From contig NC_053045.1 of NCBI RefSeq assembly GCF_003473485.1, positions 56,710,494 to 56,774,493 of the forward strand: a stretch of 64,000 nucleotides of DNA, written 5' to 3'. Origin of the DNA: Medicago truncatula (Eukaryota; Streptophyta; Magnoliopsida; Fabales; Fabaceae). Below, one piece after another: positions 45,781 to 57,983 of the stretch. The notes beneath the pieces are model-generated. The model was not told where the DNA came from, did not search any database, and saw only the letters and a list, made by a program, of their open reading frames with translations. How positions within the stretch are numbered: the stretch's first letter is position 1; every line of letters begins with the position of its first letter. The position numbers were made by a program, and so were the translations under genes.

Positions 45781-48700
45781 TTAACTCCATGGGTCGTCCC
45801 AGCCCTTGGGTCCCTCTCTTTTTAAGAAATCAATAATAGCATTGACAGCTTCTTCAACTCTGTTAGAAAGGGAGTGGTTTCCATATTCAATCTCTACTTT
45901 CTCTGCACCTCCCATTGCTCTGCATAATCTGCACGTATTCAAAATGTACACAGTGACCATCATATATGTTCACTCCTCTCAAACTGCGGTTAATGCATAC
46001 CAAAAAGCACCAGATAGAAATAGAGAATTTACCGCTCAACTAATGCTTTCTTATCAACGTAATCTGGCACATATTCATCAGCCATTGAAAATATAACCTG
46101 TAAAAGAAAAAAACCAAGGCATACCAAGATTTAATTTTGTTGTAGTCAGACTTAACATTTTACATGACATTATAATGTTTTGTTGATCCGTGTAACCGAT
46201 TCCATTTATTGGGAGAAGACTTTTGTAGTTGTTTTAACATTTTTACAGAATAAAAATGATCACAAGGACATCATTTCTCTACGAAAGCACCAACGTTTAG
46301 CATCACTTAGACCAATAATGAGCTCTTATTGAAGATTAGATGGTAAACAACTTTAAGCTCTTTTTTGGGTATGTGTGGAGTCACCAGCATCATGATTCAA
46401 ACTTCTATATTCAATCCATCTCCCTAACCACCTGAGCCAACTCTAGGTGACCTTTTAGCATGCAATTTATGCCTCCCTATGTTGCCAAATTACATTTCAA
46501 AAGAACATTACTGTATACCTTCTACATAGAGGAGAAAGAAGAAAGGACATTTCTGCACCTAGCAAGGTTTTTCTTGGCCAAAACTTTTTTAGGGGAAAAA
46601 AAAGAATAATTATGTTAGATGGATATATGCACACCTGGCAATGTGTGCTAGACATATGCCCGAGTCTCATCCTCAATTGATCATCACTAAGGTCGGAGCT
46701 GAACAAATCGTCGTCACCATTATATGCACAAAGGGAGTGATACCTGCACAAGAAACTGCTTGTTAGGAAAAGAGAAATAACATGAGACAACAATACCTTT
46801 TCTTCGGTATCAAATCAATTTCGATACTAATAAACAGTAAATAGTTCTCGCGGACCAACAAGTTGGGCATGTGGTATTACTCCACTAAGGAGCGAAAGGT
46901 AAAGAAGAGGAAATAATAGGTGTAAATAAAAAGACAGATCACTTAATAGGTGACAAGTAGTCTATTGGACAACTGATACAACTAAATTGAGAAGTAATAT
47001 CTAACAAATTGAAACCTTGTACAGACAAACATTATAGCAGTATAGCACTAACTTAATTGGAAGGCTGTCATCATCCAGATTTAGCAGTAGAGGAATCCCA
47101 AGAAAGTCGAGTAAAATTTGAGGATTTTGCAATTGGCAAGCAAACCAGAAGTAAGGATACTTGGGTTTACCAACACCATTATTGGAAGGGACCAACTTAT
47201 ACAAGTAAATTAGGCTTGGCTAGCATATAATTCAAAGTATGATGAATAAATAAAAAACAATCATACTTGTGAATTATCAGAGGCATATAAATCTTGAAAT
47301 TGTTTATGCTTAAAGGTAATTCTTACTTATGCATGTCCAAATGTAGGAAATAGGCAGTCATTATTTGACATGTGTTAAAGCTGTAGGTGCCCGCTTTTAG
47401 AAATGCACTAATCTTTGAAAAATGTCAGTAGACATGATAATAATGATTGTAGTGCCAAAGAGATTATGTGGATCTAGCAAAACTATGAATTTCTCTATAT
47501 ACATACAACCATTTCAGACTGATGATTGAAGAGCAAAAGATTTTCTACAATTGAGTAACATTATTGTTTTTTTAAAACAGGGCATCATCAGTTTCTAAAA
47601 GAAAACCAAGATTACAAATATTTGGAAATCTCAGCATTTGTACTGCTACATTATTTATGTACACTCACCTATATGCAGTAATTGGGGCACTAGGATCTGC
47701 TTCCCTTGGCATTATCTCTGGACCTCGACCTTCGCTTATCATTTTAGCAGCCAAGTCAATCATAGCAGCTGTCTGAGGGAGTGTAGATTGATATTCCCTA
47801 TCACTGACCGGAGCCTGAACAGTTAAATAGAATAGAAAACAAAGTTTTCAGTGAGAGAGAACAGACACTATAACAAGTTATATATTGACATTGAACAAAC
47901 TAAGCATCTACTATTTGATTTTGGTTTGGTAACACTACAATCCAACATTTCAATCCTTTGACTTCAAAATTTTAAATTATACAGACGTTAGAAACCAAAT
48001 TAAGTACGTTAGTACTTAGTAGTAGTAACTGATCCACACCTATTACTCATTTTATATCTTCTCATTTAAGTTACTGACATATTTCCTTGTTCTGAGGAAT
48101 CTTATCTTTTATATGTTTCATAGCATGTAAACATATCTTTGATAGGATATTTGCTTTAAGGTAATTTTCATTTTTCTAAAATATTAGTTTATTTAAGATT
48201 TCACTTTTTGTGTTAGACACTCTTTAGGTTCATTATTCATCTAACATACTTTTTGATGATTGGATAAAATAAAATTTCTTCATAATATCTTATTTGAATT
48301 GAGTACTTTGCATGTAAAGGAGTAAATCAGGTTGTGTCGGAAGAGCACTCAACACCTAAGGCTTTGTTTGCGAGTTTGGATGGAAAGGAAAGGCTTGGAA
48401 AAAAAGGAAGGAGTAAGTGGAAGAAATAGAGGACATTGGAAGGAGGGGCTTTGGGGGGCTTATTTTACTTCAAAATATAAAACCCTCCTCATCTGGGGGA
48501 ACTAAAAAATCTGGGGGAACTAAAAAATTGTATTGGAGGAGGGTTTTGGGGGGGGTTATATGAATTCTTCAAATTTAATATATGTTGTTATAATATTCTT
48601 AAAATTAAAAATATATTAATCATAAGCATGAATTTATCACTGTGAAAAAATATTCTTTCAAAAAATGTGAATCAATTTTTCCCTATATTTCTCTCCCCCC

Positions 48701-51700
48701 AAAGCCTTTCCTTCCCCTCCCCTCCAAACTCGCAAACAAAGCCTAAGGGAAGAAGTGCCTCACAAAAAGAATTACTCTAGGATTTACTTGGTTCTACGTA
48801 AAAGAGTTCGTAAACTGATCTACTATCAACAAGTACCTGCAAGATGGCAGCACGAACAGCTCGGGAGCAAGCAAAATTTGTGCGCATGTAATGCACAATA
48901 TCCTGGAGAAAATGATCAAAACAAGAAAAGTTTATTTAACTTTCTCAGAAAACATCAGTAGCAAGAGAGGGAGTGGAAGTAAAGTATGGTTCATCATTTT
49001 AATGGAATAAAATATAACCTGACAACCAGTACTGTGCCCAAGTAATGCCACACCTTCAGAATCTTCTTTGTTAATTAAATAATTAATAAGCTGATCCAGA
49101 TCCTTAGCATCCTTCAACATTAACAAGCAATTGCAAACTCAGTCATCAAGATAATTATTCTCATCAATCAGATAGAAATTATAATTTTGCACTTTTCACT
49201 TAAACCTGAGGATGAAGAGCACATTAAAGCTTCAGAATCGAGGTCTTAAATGGCCATGATATTGAGGTAATGTATTTCAAGTATACTAACTCCATCCTTA
49301 TATATAGAACTCTCTTTTTTTAAGAAGCCAAACTAGCGCACCGAAATCGGCAATCGAACATGAGACCTTGAGAGGTATATATAGAACTAAGTTTTCAGAA
49401 ATTTACTTGTCCCTTTTTATCGGACCCCCTTCAATAAAATACTAACATTTGCGGTTTCAAAATATAAAAGTGGCTAAATTCTTTAGTTTACGGTCACTAA
49501 ATTATGGTCCTGGGTTATCAGGATACTTAGTTTACGATATTTATCAAAATAGCTACTTTATCTATATAAAAAAAAAAAACTACATTTTGAATGCACCGTT
49601 GATTGCGATAATGCTGAAGGTCTCTAGTTTAACTGTTTAACAGTAGAATAAATTATTTATATAAATTTGATCAAAAAGTATGTCTTTAATTGTTGTTGAG
49701 TATAATTCTGACCTGAATCGATAATTGAACATGAATATAGAAATATAGAATTTTAGGAAATTCTGGATTCTTGCAATAAATAGTTCATTTAATCCCTGAA
49801 ATGAAGGGATTCAAGTCATTCAACTATGTTCCAAGTAAAATAAAAACTATAAGGCTGAGAGCTAATCCCTCAAGTAACTCATATAATATCCCAAGCATTG
49901 TTTTGGTCTCCTAAACAAACAGCCGAGTCCTCTATCACAAAAACCTAATGTAATCACCAAGACCAACATTTGCTTTATTATTAACCTTGGCAAGGTCATG
50001 TTGAGCAAATACTATGTACGCCATGCTAAGGTAAAAAGGCATTTCAGATTTCACTGGAAGCTTACTTTTCATATTTTAATATCAATCATATAAATCAAAA
50101 GCTTGTTTTTGAGCTCATAACGCATCATATTAATAAGCAACAAACTAGAAAGTTTGCAACACTTAATAGCAACAGCACACCCGGAATTATAATTTATTTG
50201 ATTACCTGTTGCAAGCTGGAGATGCCATATCCACTATAAGAAGATGACATGAGAAATTGAACTAGTGACCAATTCTCGCGGTCCAGAGCAATTGCCAGAG
50301 GTTCTAAATATCTACAAGAAGAGGAAATAGACATTAGAACGAAACTCGTCTAAGGTTCATATCAAGATACGAAGCTTAAAAAAATGGAACAGTGCAGGGA
50401 CCATTACAGATACTATATTAATAAATAAATTTAGGGTAGTGTTAACTTGTGCATGTTAAGAAACCTAAAAGAAGAAATATTCTCTAAAATTTTGTGCATT
50501 TAAATGATTAAAAAGTTAAATATTGAATGCAATGCACACATTTCATTAAGTTTTTTCTATATGAATCATTAACTTGTGCCTTCAAATTAACATTTCTCAT
50601 AAATTTATAATCATGCTAACTTCTTGCAATTTTAACCTCAAATGAAGAGAAAAAAATCATACATCAATTTAACAATAAGCTATCAACACCAAGTGGAATA
50701 GAAGGTAGTTGTTATTTAAAATTAAGTTGTACCTATAAAAGTTACAACAACAACCAAGCCTTATCCCACTAAGTGGGGTCGGCTACATGGATTAAATGAC
50801 GCCATAGTGTTCTATCATACACCAAATTTGGATCTAACTCATTGACCTCTAAATCTTTTCTAATGATTTCTCTAATAGTTTTCCTAGGTCTTCCTCTACC
50901 TCTTTTAACTTGACTCTCCTCCATTTGATCTTCTTTTCTTACCACGGCATTTACGGGTCTTCTCTCTACATGCCCAAACCATCTAAGCCTATTTTCTACC
51001 AACTTTTCTACTATGGGTGCTACCCCCACTCTCTCTAATGGTGTCATTCCTAATCCTATCATGTCTAGTCTTACCACTCATCCAATGCAACATCCTCATC
51101 TCTGCTACACTTACTTGATTCTCATGTTGACTCCTAACCACCATACAATAACGCCGGTCTGACTGCTGTCCGATAGAACTTTCCTTTCAACTTAAGTGGT
51201 ACTTTCTTATCGCACAAAACACCTGAGGCTTTTCTCCATTTCAACCACCCAGCTTGAATACGATGGCTTACATCTGCTTCTATTTCTCCGTCATTTTGTA
51301 CGAAGGACCCAAGATATTTAAATCGTGTAATTTGGGGTATGATATGCTCTCCAACTTTCACCTCCAAGGTAGACCTACTTCTCCTTCCGCTGAAGTTACA
51401 TTCCATATACTCCGTCTTGCTTCTACTCAAGCGGAATCCATACGCTTCTAAGGCTTGCCTCCAGATCTATAGCCTCCCGTTCACTTCCTCCCTCGACTCA
51501 TCCACCAAGACTACATCATCTGCAAAAAGCATACATCTCGGTGCTAACTCTTGGATGTGTTTCGTCAATACATCCAAAACTAAAGTAAAAAGATAAGGAC
51601 TTAGGGTTGATCCTTGGTGCAATCCTATTGCTATGGGAAAATCTTCGGTAGTCCAATCATGCATCCTCACACTAGTCGAAGCTCCCTCGTACATATCTTT

Positions 51701-54700
51701 GATAGCCCTAATATAGGCAATCCTAACCCCTTTCTTCTCCAGGGCTTTCCACAAAATCTCTCTCGGTACTCTATCATACACCTTTTCCAAATCAATGAAA
51801 ACTAAGTGCAAGTCTTTTTTATCCGTCCTATATCGCTCCATCACGCGTCGAACTAAGTAGATTGCTTCCATAGTCGACCTCCCAGGCATAAAACCAAATT
51901 GGTTATCTGTAACTCGAGTCTTCTTTCTTAGTCTTCTTTCGATCACCCTTTCCCATAACTTCATGGTATGACTCATTAGCTTAATTCCCCTATAATTCGC
52001 GCAATTTTGTATATCCCCCTTGTTCTTATAGATTGGAATTAAAGTGCTTCTTCTCCACTCGTCCGGCATTTTCTTTATCCTCATAATCTCATTAAAAAGG
52101 TTTGTGAGCCACACAATCCCTCTATCGCCAAGACTCTTCCACACTTCGATAGGTATGTTGTCCGGCCCAACTGCCTTGCCACTACTCATCCTTTTCAACG
52201 CTTCTATAACCTCGTGCTCTTGAATCCGACGATAATAGTTATAGTTTCGGTCCTCCTCTCCGATGTCTAACCTGTTAGAATCTGGTAAGATCTCATATCC
52301 TTCGTTAAATAGTTTGTGAAAATACTTTTTCCATCTACCCTTAATATCTCTTTCCTGAACCAAAACTCTACCCTCTTCATCCTTAATACACTTTACTTGG
52401 TCCAAATCTCTTGTCTTTCTTTCTCGTCCCTTAGCAAGCTTATATATAGATTTCTCTCCTTCCTTGGTACCTAAAGATTGGTATAATCCTTCAAAAGCTT
52501 GAGTTCTCGCTTCGCTCACCGCCTTCTTAGCCTCTTTCCTAGCTATCTTATATTTATCCCAAGTTTCGACATTTTTACACCTAGACCAATCTTTAAAACA
52601 ATCTCTTTTGATATGAACTTTACTCTGAACATTGTCATTCCACCACCAAGATTCTTTACCCCTAGGTCCAAAACCTCGAGATTCTCCCAACGTCTCTTTT
52701 GCTACCTTTTTAATCTCATGTGCCATCCTCTCCCACATATCATTTGCGCTTCCATGTGGTTGCCTGAAGCCTCCCTCTAATATCTTGTGTTGGAATATCC
52801 CTAGTTTTTCACCCTTTAAATGCCACCACTTGATTCGCGGAGGCCCATTTTGAGTTCTTCTCTTAGCCCTCCTCTTTACCCTTACATCCATCACCATCAC
52901 TCTATGTTGGGTAGTTAAGCTCTCTCTCCAGGTATGACTTTACGGTCCAAACAAATCTTCCTGTCAGATTTCCTAATAAGAAAGAAATCTATCTGAGAAC
53001 ATGAGACCCCACTCTTGTAAGTGATTAGATGCTCCTCTCTTTTCCTGAAACAAGTATTAGCTATAGTAAGATCAAAACCCAATGAAAAATCTAAGATGGA
53101 TTTACCCTCTGCATTAATCTCCCCGAGACCATACCCCCCATGCAAACCCTCGAAACCTCTCGAAACACTCCCTAAATGCCCATTTAAATCCCCTCCTAGA
53201 AAAATCTTTTCTCCTAACGGGATATCCTGAATTAAGCCTTCTAGCTCCTCCCAAAACTGTACTTTAAGGTGTGCTTCTAACCCTACCTGAGGTGCATAAG
53301 CGCTAATTACATTAAAGGTGTACCTATAAAAGTTAAAACAATAAATTCTAAATTTACAAAGAATGATGTTTGTATAGTGTTTCACGGTCACTTTATTCTT
53401 TCAAAGACATAGATTTTTAAATGCTGGAAGGAAAAAAAAAACTTCACTTGCTTTTGATAAGACGCCTAGGCATATTCTAGAAGAAATAGAGTGGGGTCAA
53501 GAGAGTAATTTATTTAGTGAGCTAGAATATGGTTACCGCATCTGTAGGGAGGGGAATCTTAATGATCCATCCGTTATATGAGACGGCAATAGGAATGAGG
53601 GAATCATGGAGAGTTATTGGTAGAGTCCGTTAGAGGAGTTCTCTTCGGTTAAGAGCTGTAGAGCTCTGGTTATGAGTCTTTGACTCTGGTCTATCCTTTC
53701 ATTTGCTATTCCTTTGTTGTAGAGCCTCTAGGCTAATCTTTACCATTAAATAATATAAAGATTTGCCTTATTTGTTTTTGTAGGTTCTACAAGTTTCCCT
53801 TTTAATATCGAAATACTATATGCTAACTCTGAAAATATATATGACAGTAACTAAATTTACAAAAGAAACAATTGCATAAATTTTTAATTGCAAAACCTAT
53901 TAAAATAGGTAGATATTAATAACTTAATAATAAAAAATTAGCCTGTGGATACTGGTTTGTAATAATAGAAACAGATCAACTCATAACGGAGAGAAAGAGA
54001 GAAAGTAGAGAGTGATTAAACTCTTTGTGTTTCAATTATGTTGAATCAGTATAACAATAATTTGGTGATTGCTATTTGTACCAACCAATCAGAACTGATT
54101 CTCAATCAGTTAGAACTTGTGCTGAGTCAGCACCAAGTTAGTTACAAGTTACAATGATAAGGCCTTCTTTGGCTCTTAGCTATTTTGCTATCTCACTTAG
54201 CTGTTTTAGCTATTGCTAACAGTATTCACCAAAAAAAATAAAAAATATTCCTAACAGTAATAGAGAAACTCATAAGGAAAGTACGGAAAACAAAGAGAAA
54301 AAGAGGGAAAGTGGAGAGTGATTAAACTTTTTGTATTTCCATTATGCTGAATTAGTATTACAATGATTGTAATTGGTATTGCCAATCTTTTTTTATTAAA
54401 TGGTCGATGTCAGTATTATTAGTAATTGTTAGTATTATACTGGGAGTGGGAATTGAACTCACAACCTCTAAATCCTCTATCACTCTGCTCCTTAACTCCC
54501 CACCCCCAGCCACCAAGTCAACCTTATCCCCGTATTTATACCAATCAGAACTGATTCTCAATTGTTACTCTATTAGTTAGTCATTAACATATTGCAGCGA
54601 GAATAAACTAAATAAGAACTGGTAAAAAGGTAACAATCAACAAGCTGTTTTACAAGGACGCATTTGCATGCTTAAAACCAGCATTTTATTTAGTTAAACT

Positions 54701-56144
54701 TTTTTATCTCTTATTCTTTAATTCAATCATGTCTATCATCAAAAGATTTAAAAACAGAAAATAAGGTCTTGAGCAAAGGAAGAATAACTAAACTCCTATA
54801 AGGACATTGGGACTTATGTTTTAATCCTAAAGTGAAGAATTTGATGTTTGAAACCCACATAACAAGAACAGAGGATTCTGTATTGTCAAAAAAAAAAAGA
54901 ACAGAGGATTCTGCTTCCATAGAAAACCAAACGAAAGTTGAGAATGAAACAGATACCAATGAAGAGATTTTGAGACACATAGAAGGAGTTGAGAAGCAGG
55001 CCACAATTGTATAGATCATCATAAATAATATTTTTTCTCCTGAAGGATTATACTAACAATAAGCTCAAAAGACTATAACAATGCTCGTGCACCAAATGTA
55101 TTACAACGGCCTATATTTCTTCTGATACTTTTTTTTTTGAAAGAATTTCTTCTGATACTTGCTGAGTAATAATGTGTTCATAATTATAGATTCATTGGCA
55201 CGATAAATTTCAAGGTTTATACTAAGAATTCACATGCTTGAAAAATTCACATTTTCTCCTGTTAGTGGATGAGTGATGACACAATAAAAAAAAAAAACTT
55301 TAAACTATATTCAATGTAAGAAATGATCAAATATTGAACTTACGCGGTAGCAAGAAATCCATCAGTCAATCCACCAATAAAAATAACTTGCCGTTTGAAA
55401 TCGCCACTTTTGAATGCAACCTGCCAATAAAACAATTTATCACAAAACCGTTTCACTACAAAGATAAAGGGGAAAAGAGGATTTTAAAAGTAAAGAAGCA
55501 ATAGAGAACAATGTTCAATGTCTAACACAAACATGACACCAACATATGTGATTACATTTCAATCACTTCCATTTCTTTTAACTATTAGTGTCTACACTCT
55601 CCACGTCGGTGTCGGTATCAGTGCTTGATAGAGAAAATGCAATGACGCCTAGATAGAGACCGAGCCGGAGCAAAGCAGGCATTAGATTAACAAAAGAACA
55701 ATACAATTACAACTCCAATACAATCTCCATAACATTCAGAGTAATTTCTAAAATTCAAACTGTTTCAGAATTGTTTCACATCATGCCGAAAATGCCTTAT
55801 ACTAATCTTAGTACACATGATCAGTGTCGTAAGTGCAATCAATTAAAACAAATCAAGTAAATAATTGAAGCTACAGATAAATCAGATCGAATCAAAAATT
55901 GAAAAAAATAAATTAAGTAACGGACCTGAATAGGATTAGGACCGTATTTGAAAAGAACACCTCGAATTTTATTTTTACTGACGACGGGGCCGGTGACATC
56001 AGAGGAGGCGGAAACGGTTACGGAGGAGTTACTTGACATTTTCGAATCGGTACGGCCAACTCGAACGATTCCAGAAAACCAGGAGGTGGCGGAAGAAGAA
56101 GATGATGAAGGCGTTGAGATTGAACGAGTGATTGAGGGATTCAT
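45781..56144 (-). CDS. Alpha/beta hydrolase, DUF1749/UPF0613 family, 9 exons
   Basis: Exons on the minus strand: 56144-55926, 55420-55344, 50311-50206, 49111-49019, 48902-48837, 47814-47669, 46743-46635, 46097-46033, 45928-45781. Phases agree, giving 342 aa. The catalytic elbow GHSTG has its serine at residue 161 ([15 protein letters not shown]). The conserved start of the fold is [19 protein letters not shown]. The likely acid and base lie in the late DEYVPDYVD and EYGNHSLS segments. Fungal and plant DUF1749 proteins are unstudied predicted esterases or lipases. The first 35-50 residues are Ser/Thr-rich and nearly free of acidic residues, like a plastid transit peptide. A second in-frame Met (residue 36) could give a cytosolic form. 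The 5-kb second intron contains an RTE LINE, and other introns hold MITEs and SINEs, yet all splice sites remain intact. Confidence 0.95.
46361..46450 (-). mobile_element. SINE-like fragment in a hydrolase intron
   Basis: On the minus strand an A-box-like GTTGGCTCAGGTGGTTAGG is followed about 40 bases later by a worn B-box-like GTTTGAATCATG. No target duplication seen. Confidence 0.4.
48360..48743. mobile_element. PIF/Harbinger-type MITE with TAA duplication
   Basis: The 384-bp element has inverted ends GGCTTTGTTTGCGAGTTTGG and the complement at 48724-48743. It is flanked by TAA at 48357-48359 and 48744-48746. The arms are G-rich at the left and C-rich at the right. It lies in an intron of the hydrolase gene. 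A diverged partial copy is visible near 58960-59070. Confidence 0.85.
50745..53319 (-). mobile_element. 5'-truncated RTE-clade LINE with 16-bp target duplication
   Basis: The 2575-bp insertion is bounded by GTACCTATAAAAGTTA at 50729-50744 and 53320-53335. It is in the same orientation as the host gene and lies within intron 2 of the hydrolase. The 3' end, on the minus strand, reads CTACTTAGTGGG-type sequence complement and finishes in TTGTTG repeats, as in RTE elements, which lack a long poly(A). Truncation at 53319 removes the start of the endonuclease domain. Perfect duplications indicate a fairly recent insertion. Confidence 0.93.
50769..53319 (-). pseudogene. Broken endonuclease-reverse transcriptase ORF of the RTE LINE
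   Basis: On the minus strand the frame enters within the apurinic endonuclease domain ([25 protein letters not shown]). The reverse transcriptase follows ([39 protein letters not shown], and the catalytic FADDVVLV at about 51530), then a C-terminal region rich in [12 protein letters not shown]. Breaks: an extra GA in a GA run near 52922-52930 shifts frame between endonuclease and RT; a TAG at about 51466-51468 interrupts just after the RT core; and further frameshift or deletion damage occurs at about 51080-51140. The element therefore cannot move by itself. Confidence 0.9.
53985..54605. repeat. Two diverged LTR-like copies in hydrolase intron 2
   Basis: The segments 53993-54058 and 54295-54364 are about 85% identical (GAGAGTGATTAAACT.TTTGT, then ATTATG.TGAAT.AGTAT). 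Each is followed by ACCAATCAGAACTGATTCTC. They look like fragments of a Copia-type LTR lying in tandem. A SINE has interrupted the second copy. Confidence 0.6.
54388..54524 (-). mobile_element. SINE inserted in an LTR fragment
   Basis: On the minus strand it reads GGTTGACTTGGTGGCTGGGG at the head. A B-box-like GTGAGTTCAATTCCCAC follows, then AATACTAACAATTACTAATA and an A-rich end. It matches the copy at 26466-26570 in block order. Confidence 0.6.
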
Positions 56145-56463
56145 TGATCTATGAGGTGTACATTGTTACGTTGATGGTTCACGAAGATGATGTATCGATG
56201 GACTTTCAATTTTCGTTTCAGTTTCGGTTTCGCTTACAAGAAAATCAGATTGCGCGTGTCATCACTGCGTGGTACTTACGCGCGTGGAACTAACTACAAT
56301 CTTGCGGTGGGTGAACTGAACTAAACCGAATGTTGCATGAAAATGAAAATTATGACACTCTTGTTACATGAAAATTTATTTCACATTTTAGAAATCTTGC
56401 GGTGGGTGAATTTCTCTAACCCTATATTACTCATATGAATATAAAATGCTTCTAGCTCAACCT

Positions 56464-56530
56464 CCAAAATAAATTGTAAGTTTATAATAACTTTGTCATT
56501 TCGTCTATCTATCAAAAATAAAGACTAAAA
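56464..56530 (+). mobile_element. SINE 3' fragment, inverted relative to its neighbour
   Basis: This segment (AAGTTTATAATAACTTTGTC, ATTTCGTCTATCTATC, then an A-rich end) matches the 3' half of the SINE at 56654-56791 in opposite orientation. The tRNA-like head is missing or rearranged. Confidence 0.65.
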
Positions 56531-56653
56531 CACAATTGAGTTTTATTTAGTAAAATAAGTGATAGAAAGTATTAAAAAAGAGTATTTTGATTATTTATCG
56601 TTGTAATAATAAATATGTAAATATTTTATGCAAATATTCATCTCTTTGATTTT

Positions 56654-56791
56654 TATTTTTTTTATAGATAGACGAAATGGCAAAGCCATTATAAACTCAC
56701 ACACACAAATGAAGATACCGGGGTTCGAACCCCAGTCATGGCATCCAATCTAACAATTTTGGCACTTTACCAGTTGAGCTAGGACTTTTGA
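56654..56791 (-). mobile_element. tRNA-derived SINE with 14-bp target duplication
   Basis: On the minus strand there is an A-box TAGCTCAACTGGTAAAGTG, a B-box GGGGTTCGAACCCC and a 3' body ending TTTCGTCTATCTATAAAA. Flanking ATCTCTTTGATTTT occurs at 56640-56653 and 56792-56805. Confidence 0.88.
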
Positions 56792-57851
56792 ATCTCTTTG
56801 ATTTTAGTTTTCATAAAAATATCTTTTGTTTTCATCCTCGATGTTTTATTTTAATATTTACAAAATCATTTATATAGAAATTAAACCTATAATATTCATT
56901 TTAATCTTTATTTGAAGGGATTAAAAATAAATATTAAATATTCTATTTATTACAAATATCAAATTTAATATGAAATAATTTTTTTAAAAAACCTACGAAA
57001 AAAAAAAGAAAAAAGTTATATTTTTACAAAGACCAAAACCAATTTTTTCCTTTTACCAGGACTAAAACCAAAATGCATTATATCTACATAAATCATTTGC
57101 ATATTTAAGCTTAGAAAAAAAAAAATTGGACGAAAAAAGAATTTGTAAAAATTAATATAGAAGAAAACTGGCAAAGCCCAACCTGTAAACAACCTGGGTT
57201 CAGTTATGGTCTTAGACTAATACTTTTTCACCCTATTATTTTCTTACGCTCTATTATTTTACAAAAACATCCATGGAATTTTGGATTATGTAATCCAAAT
57301 ACAATTTGAATGTGTTCGGATTATATAATCCGAAATATGCTTATATATAAGCAACAATCATAATATCTCCCATCTCAGTTGCGGATTTTGATTTTAAAAA
57401 GTAAACACAATACACACACAAAAAAGTAAAAAAAAGGATAAAACGTGACAAATAAAATCAAAAAATTCTAAAAATCCAATAATACTAATGCAATTTTTTT
57501 TCCAGATTTTTTCAAGAATATGAAGAAAAAAATTAAAAAATGAAAATTGGGTCTAAATGATGGAATTTTAAATTTTGAGGGGCGGAATCTCGTAAGAAGT
57601 CCCTTCTAATGTAGTCTTAATCTTTGATTTTATTCCTTCATATTTTCAACGAAAGTTTCAGAGTAATCTAAGCAAGTAGTCCGAAAATCGGATTCTCAAC
57701 TAACAATGACCTAAAACAGAAGGATGTGAGTTAGGAAGATTATGTGTTCTTTAAACTGGTTATCCATGTTACAAACAAACTCAGAATTTGTGCTTATATA
57801 GTTCAAATTATATGATTTGAATTGTTTTCTCCCTGAATAATGGTGTTTAAG

Positions 57852-57983
57852 AGGTGTTCAGTTTCTATAATCCGAAAAAACAAGATACACAACCTATTTT
57901 TCTAGGTGTTCGGTTTCTATAATCCGAGAAGAAGAAAAAACAATGTACACACCCTATTTTTTTGGGTGTTCGGATTATAAAAT
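57852..57983. repeat. Three-copy tandem repeat around a TCGGATTATA motif
   Basis: Units begin at 57852, 57904 and 57964 with AGGTGTTC(A/G)G.TT. The first two continue TATAATCCGA...ACAC.CCTATTTTT. Spacings are 52 and 60 bp; the third unit is partial. A related palindrome TTCGGATTATATAATCCGAA lies at 57318-57337. Confidence 0.75.
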
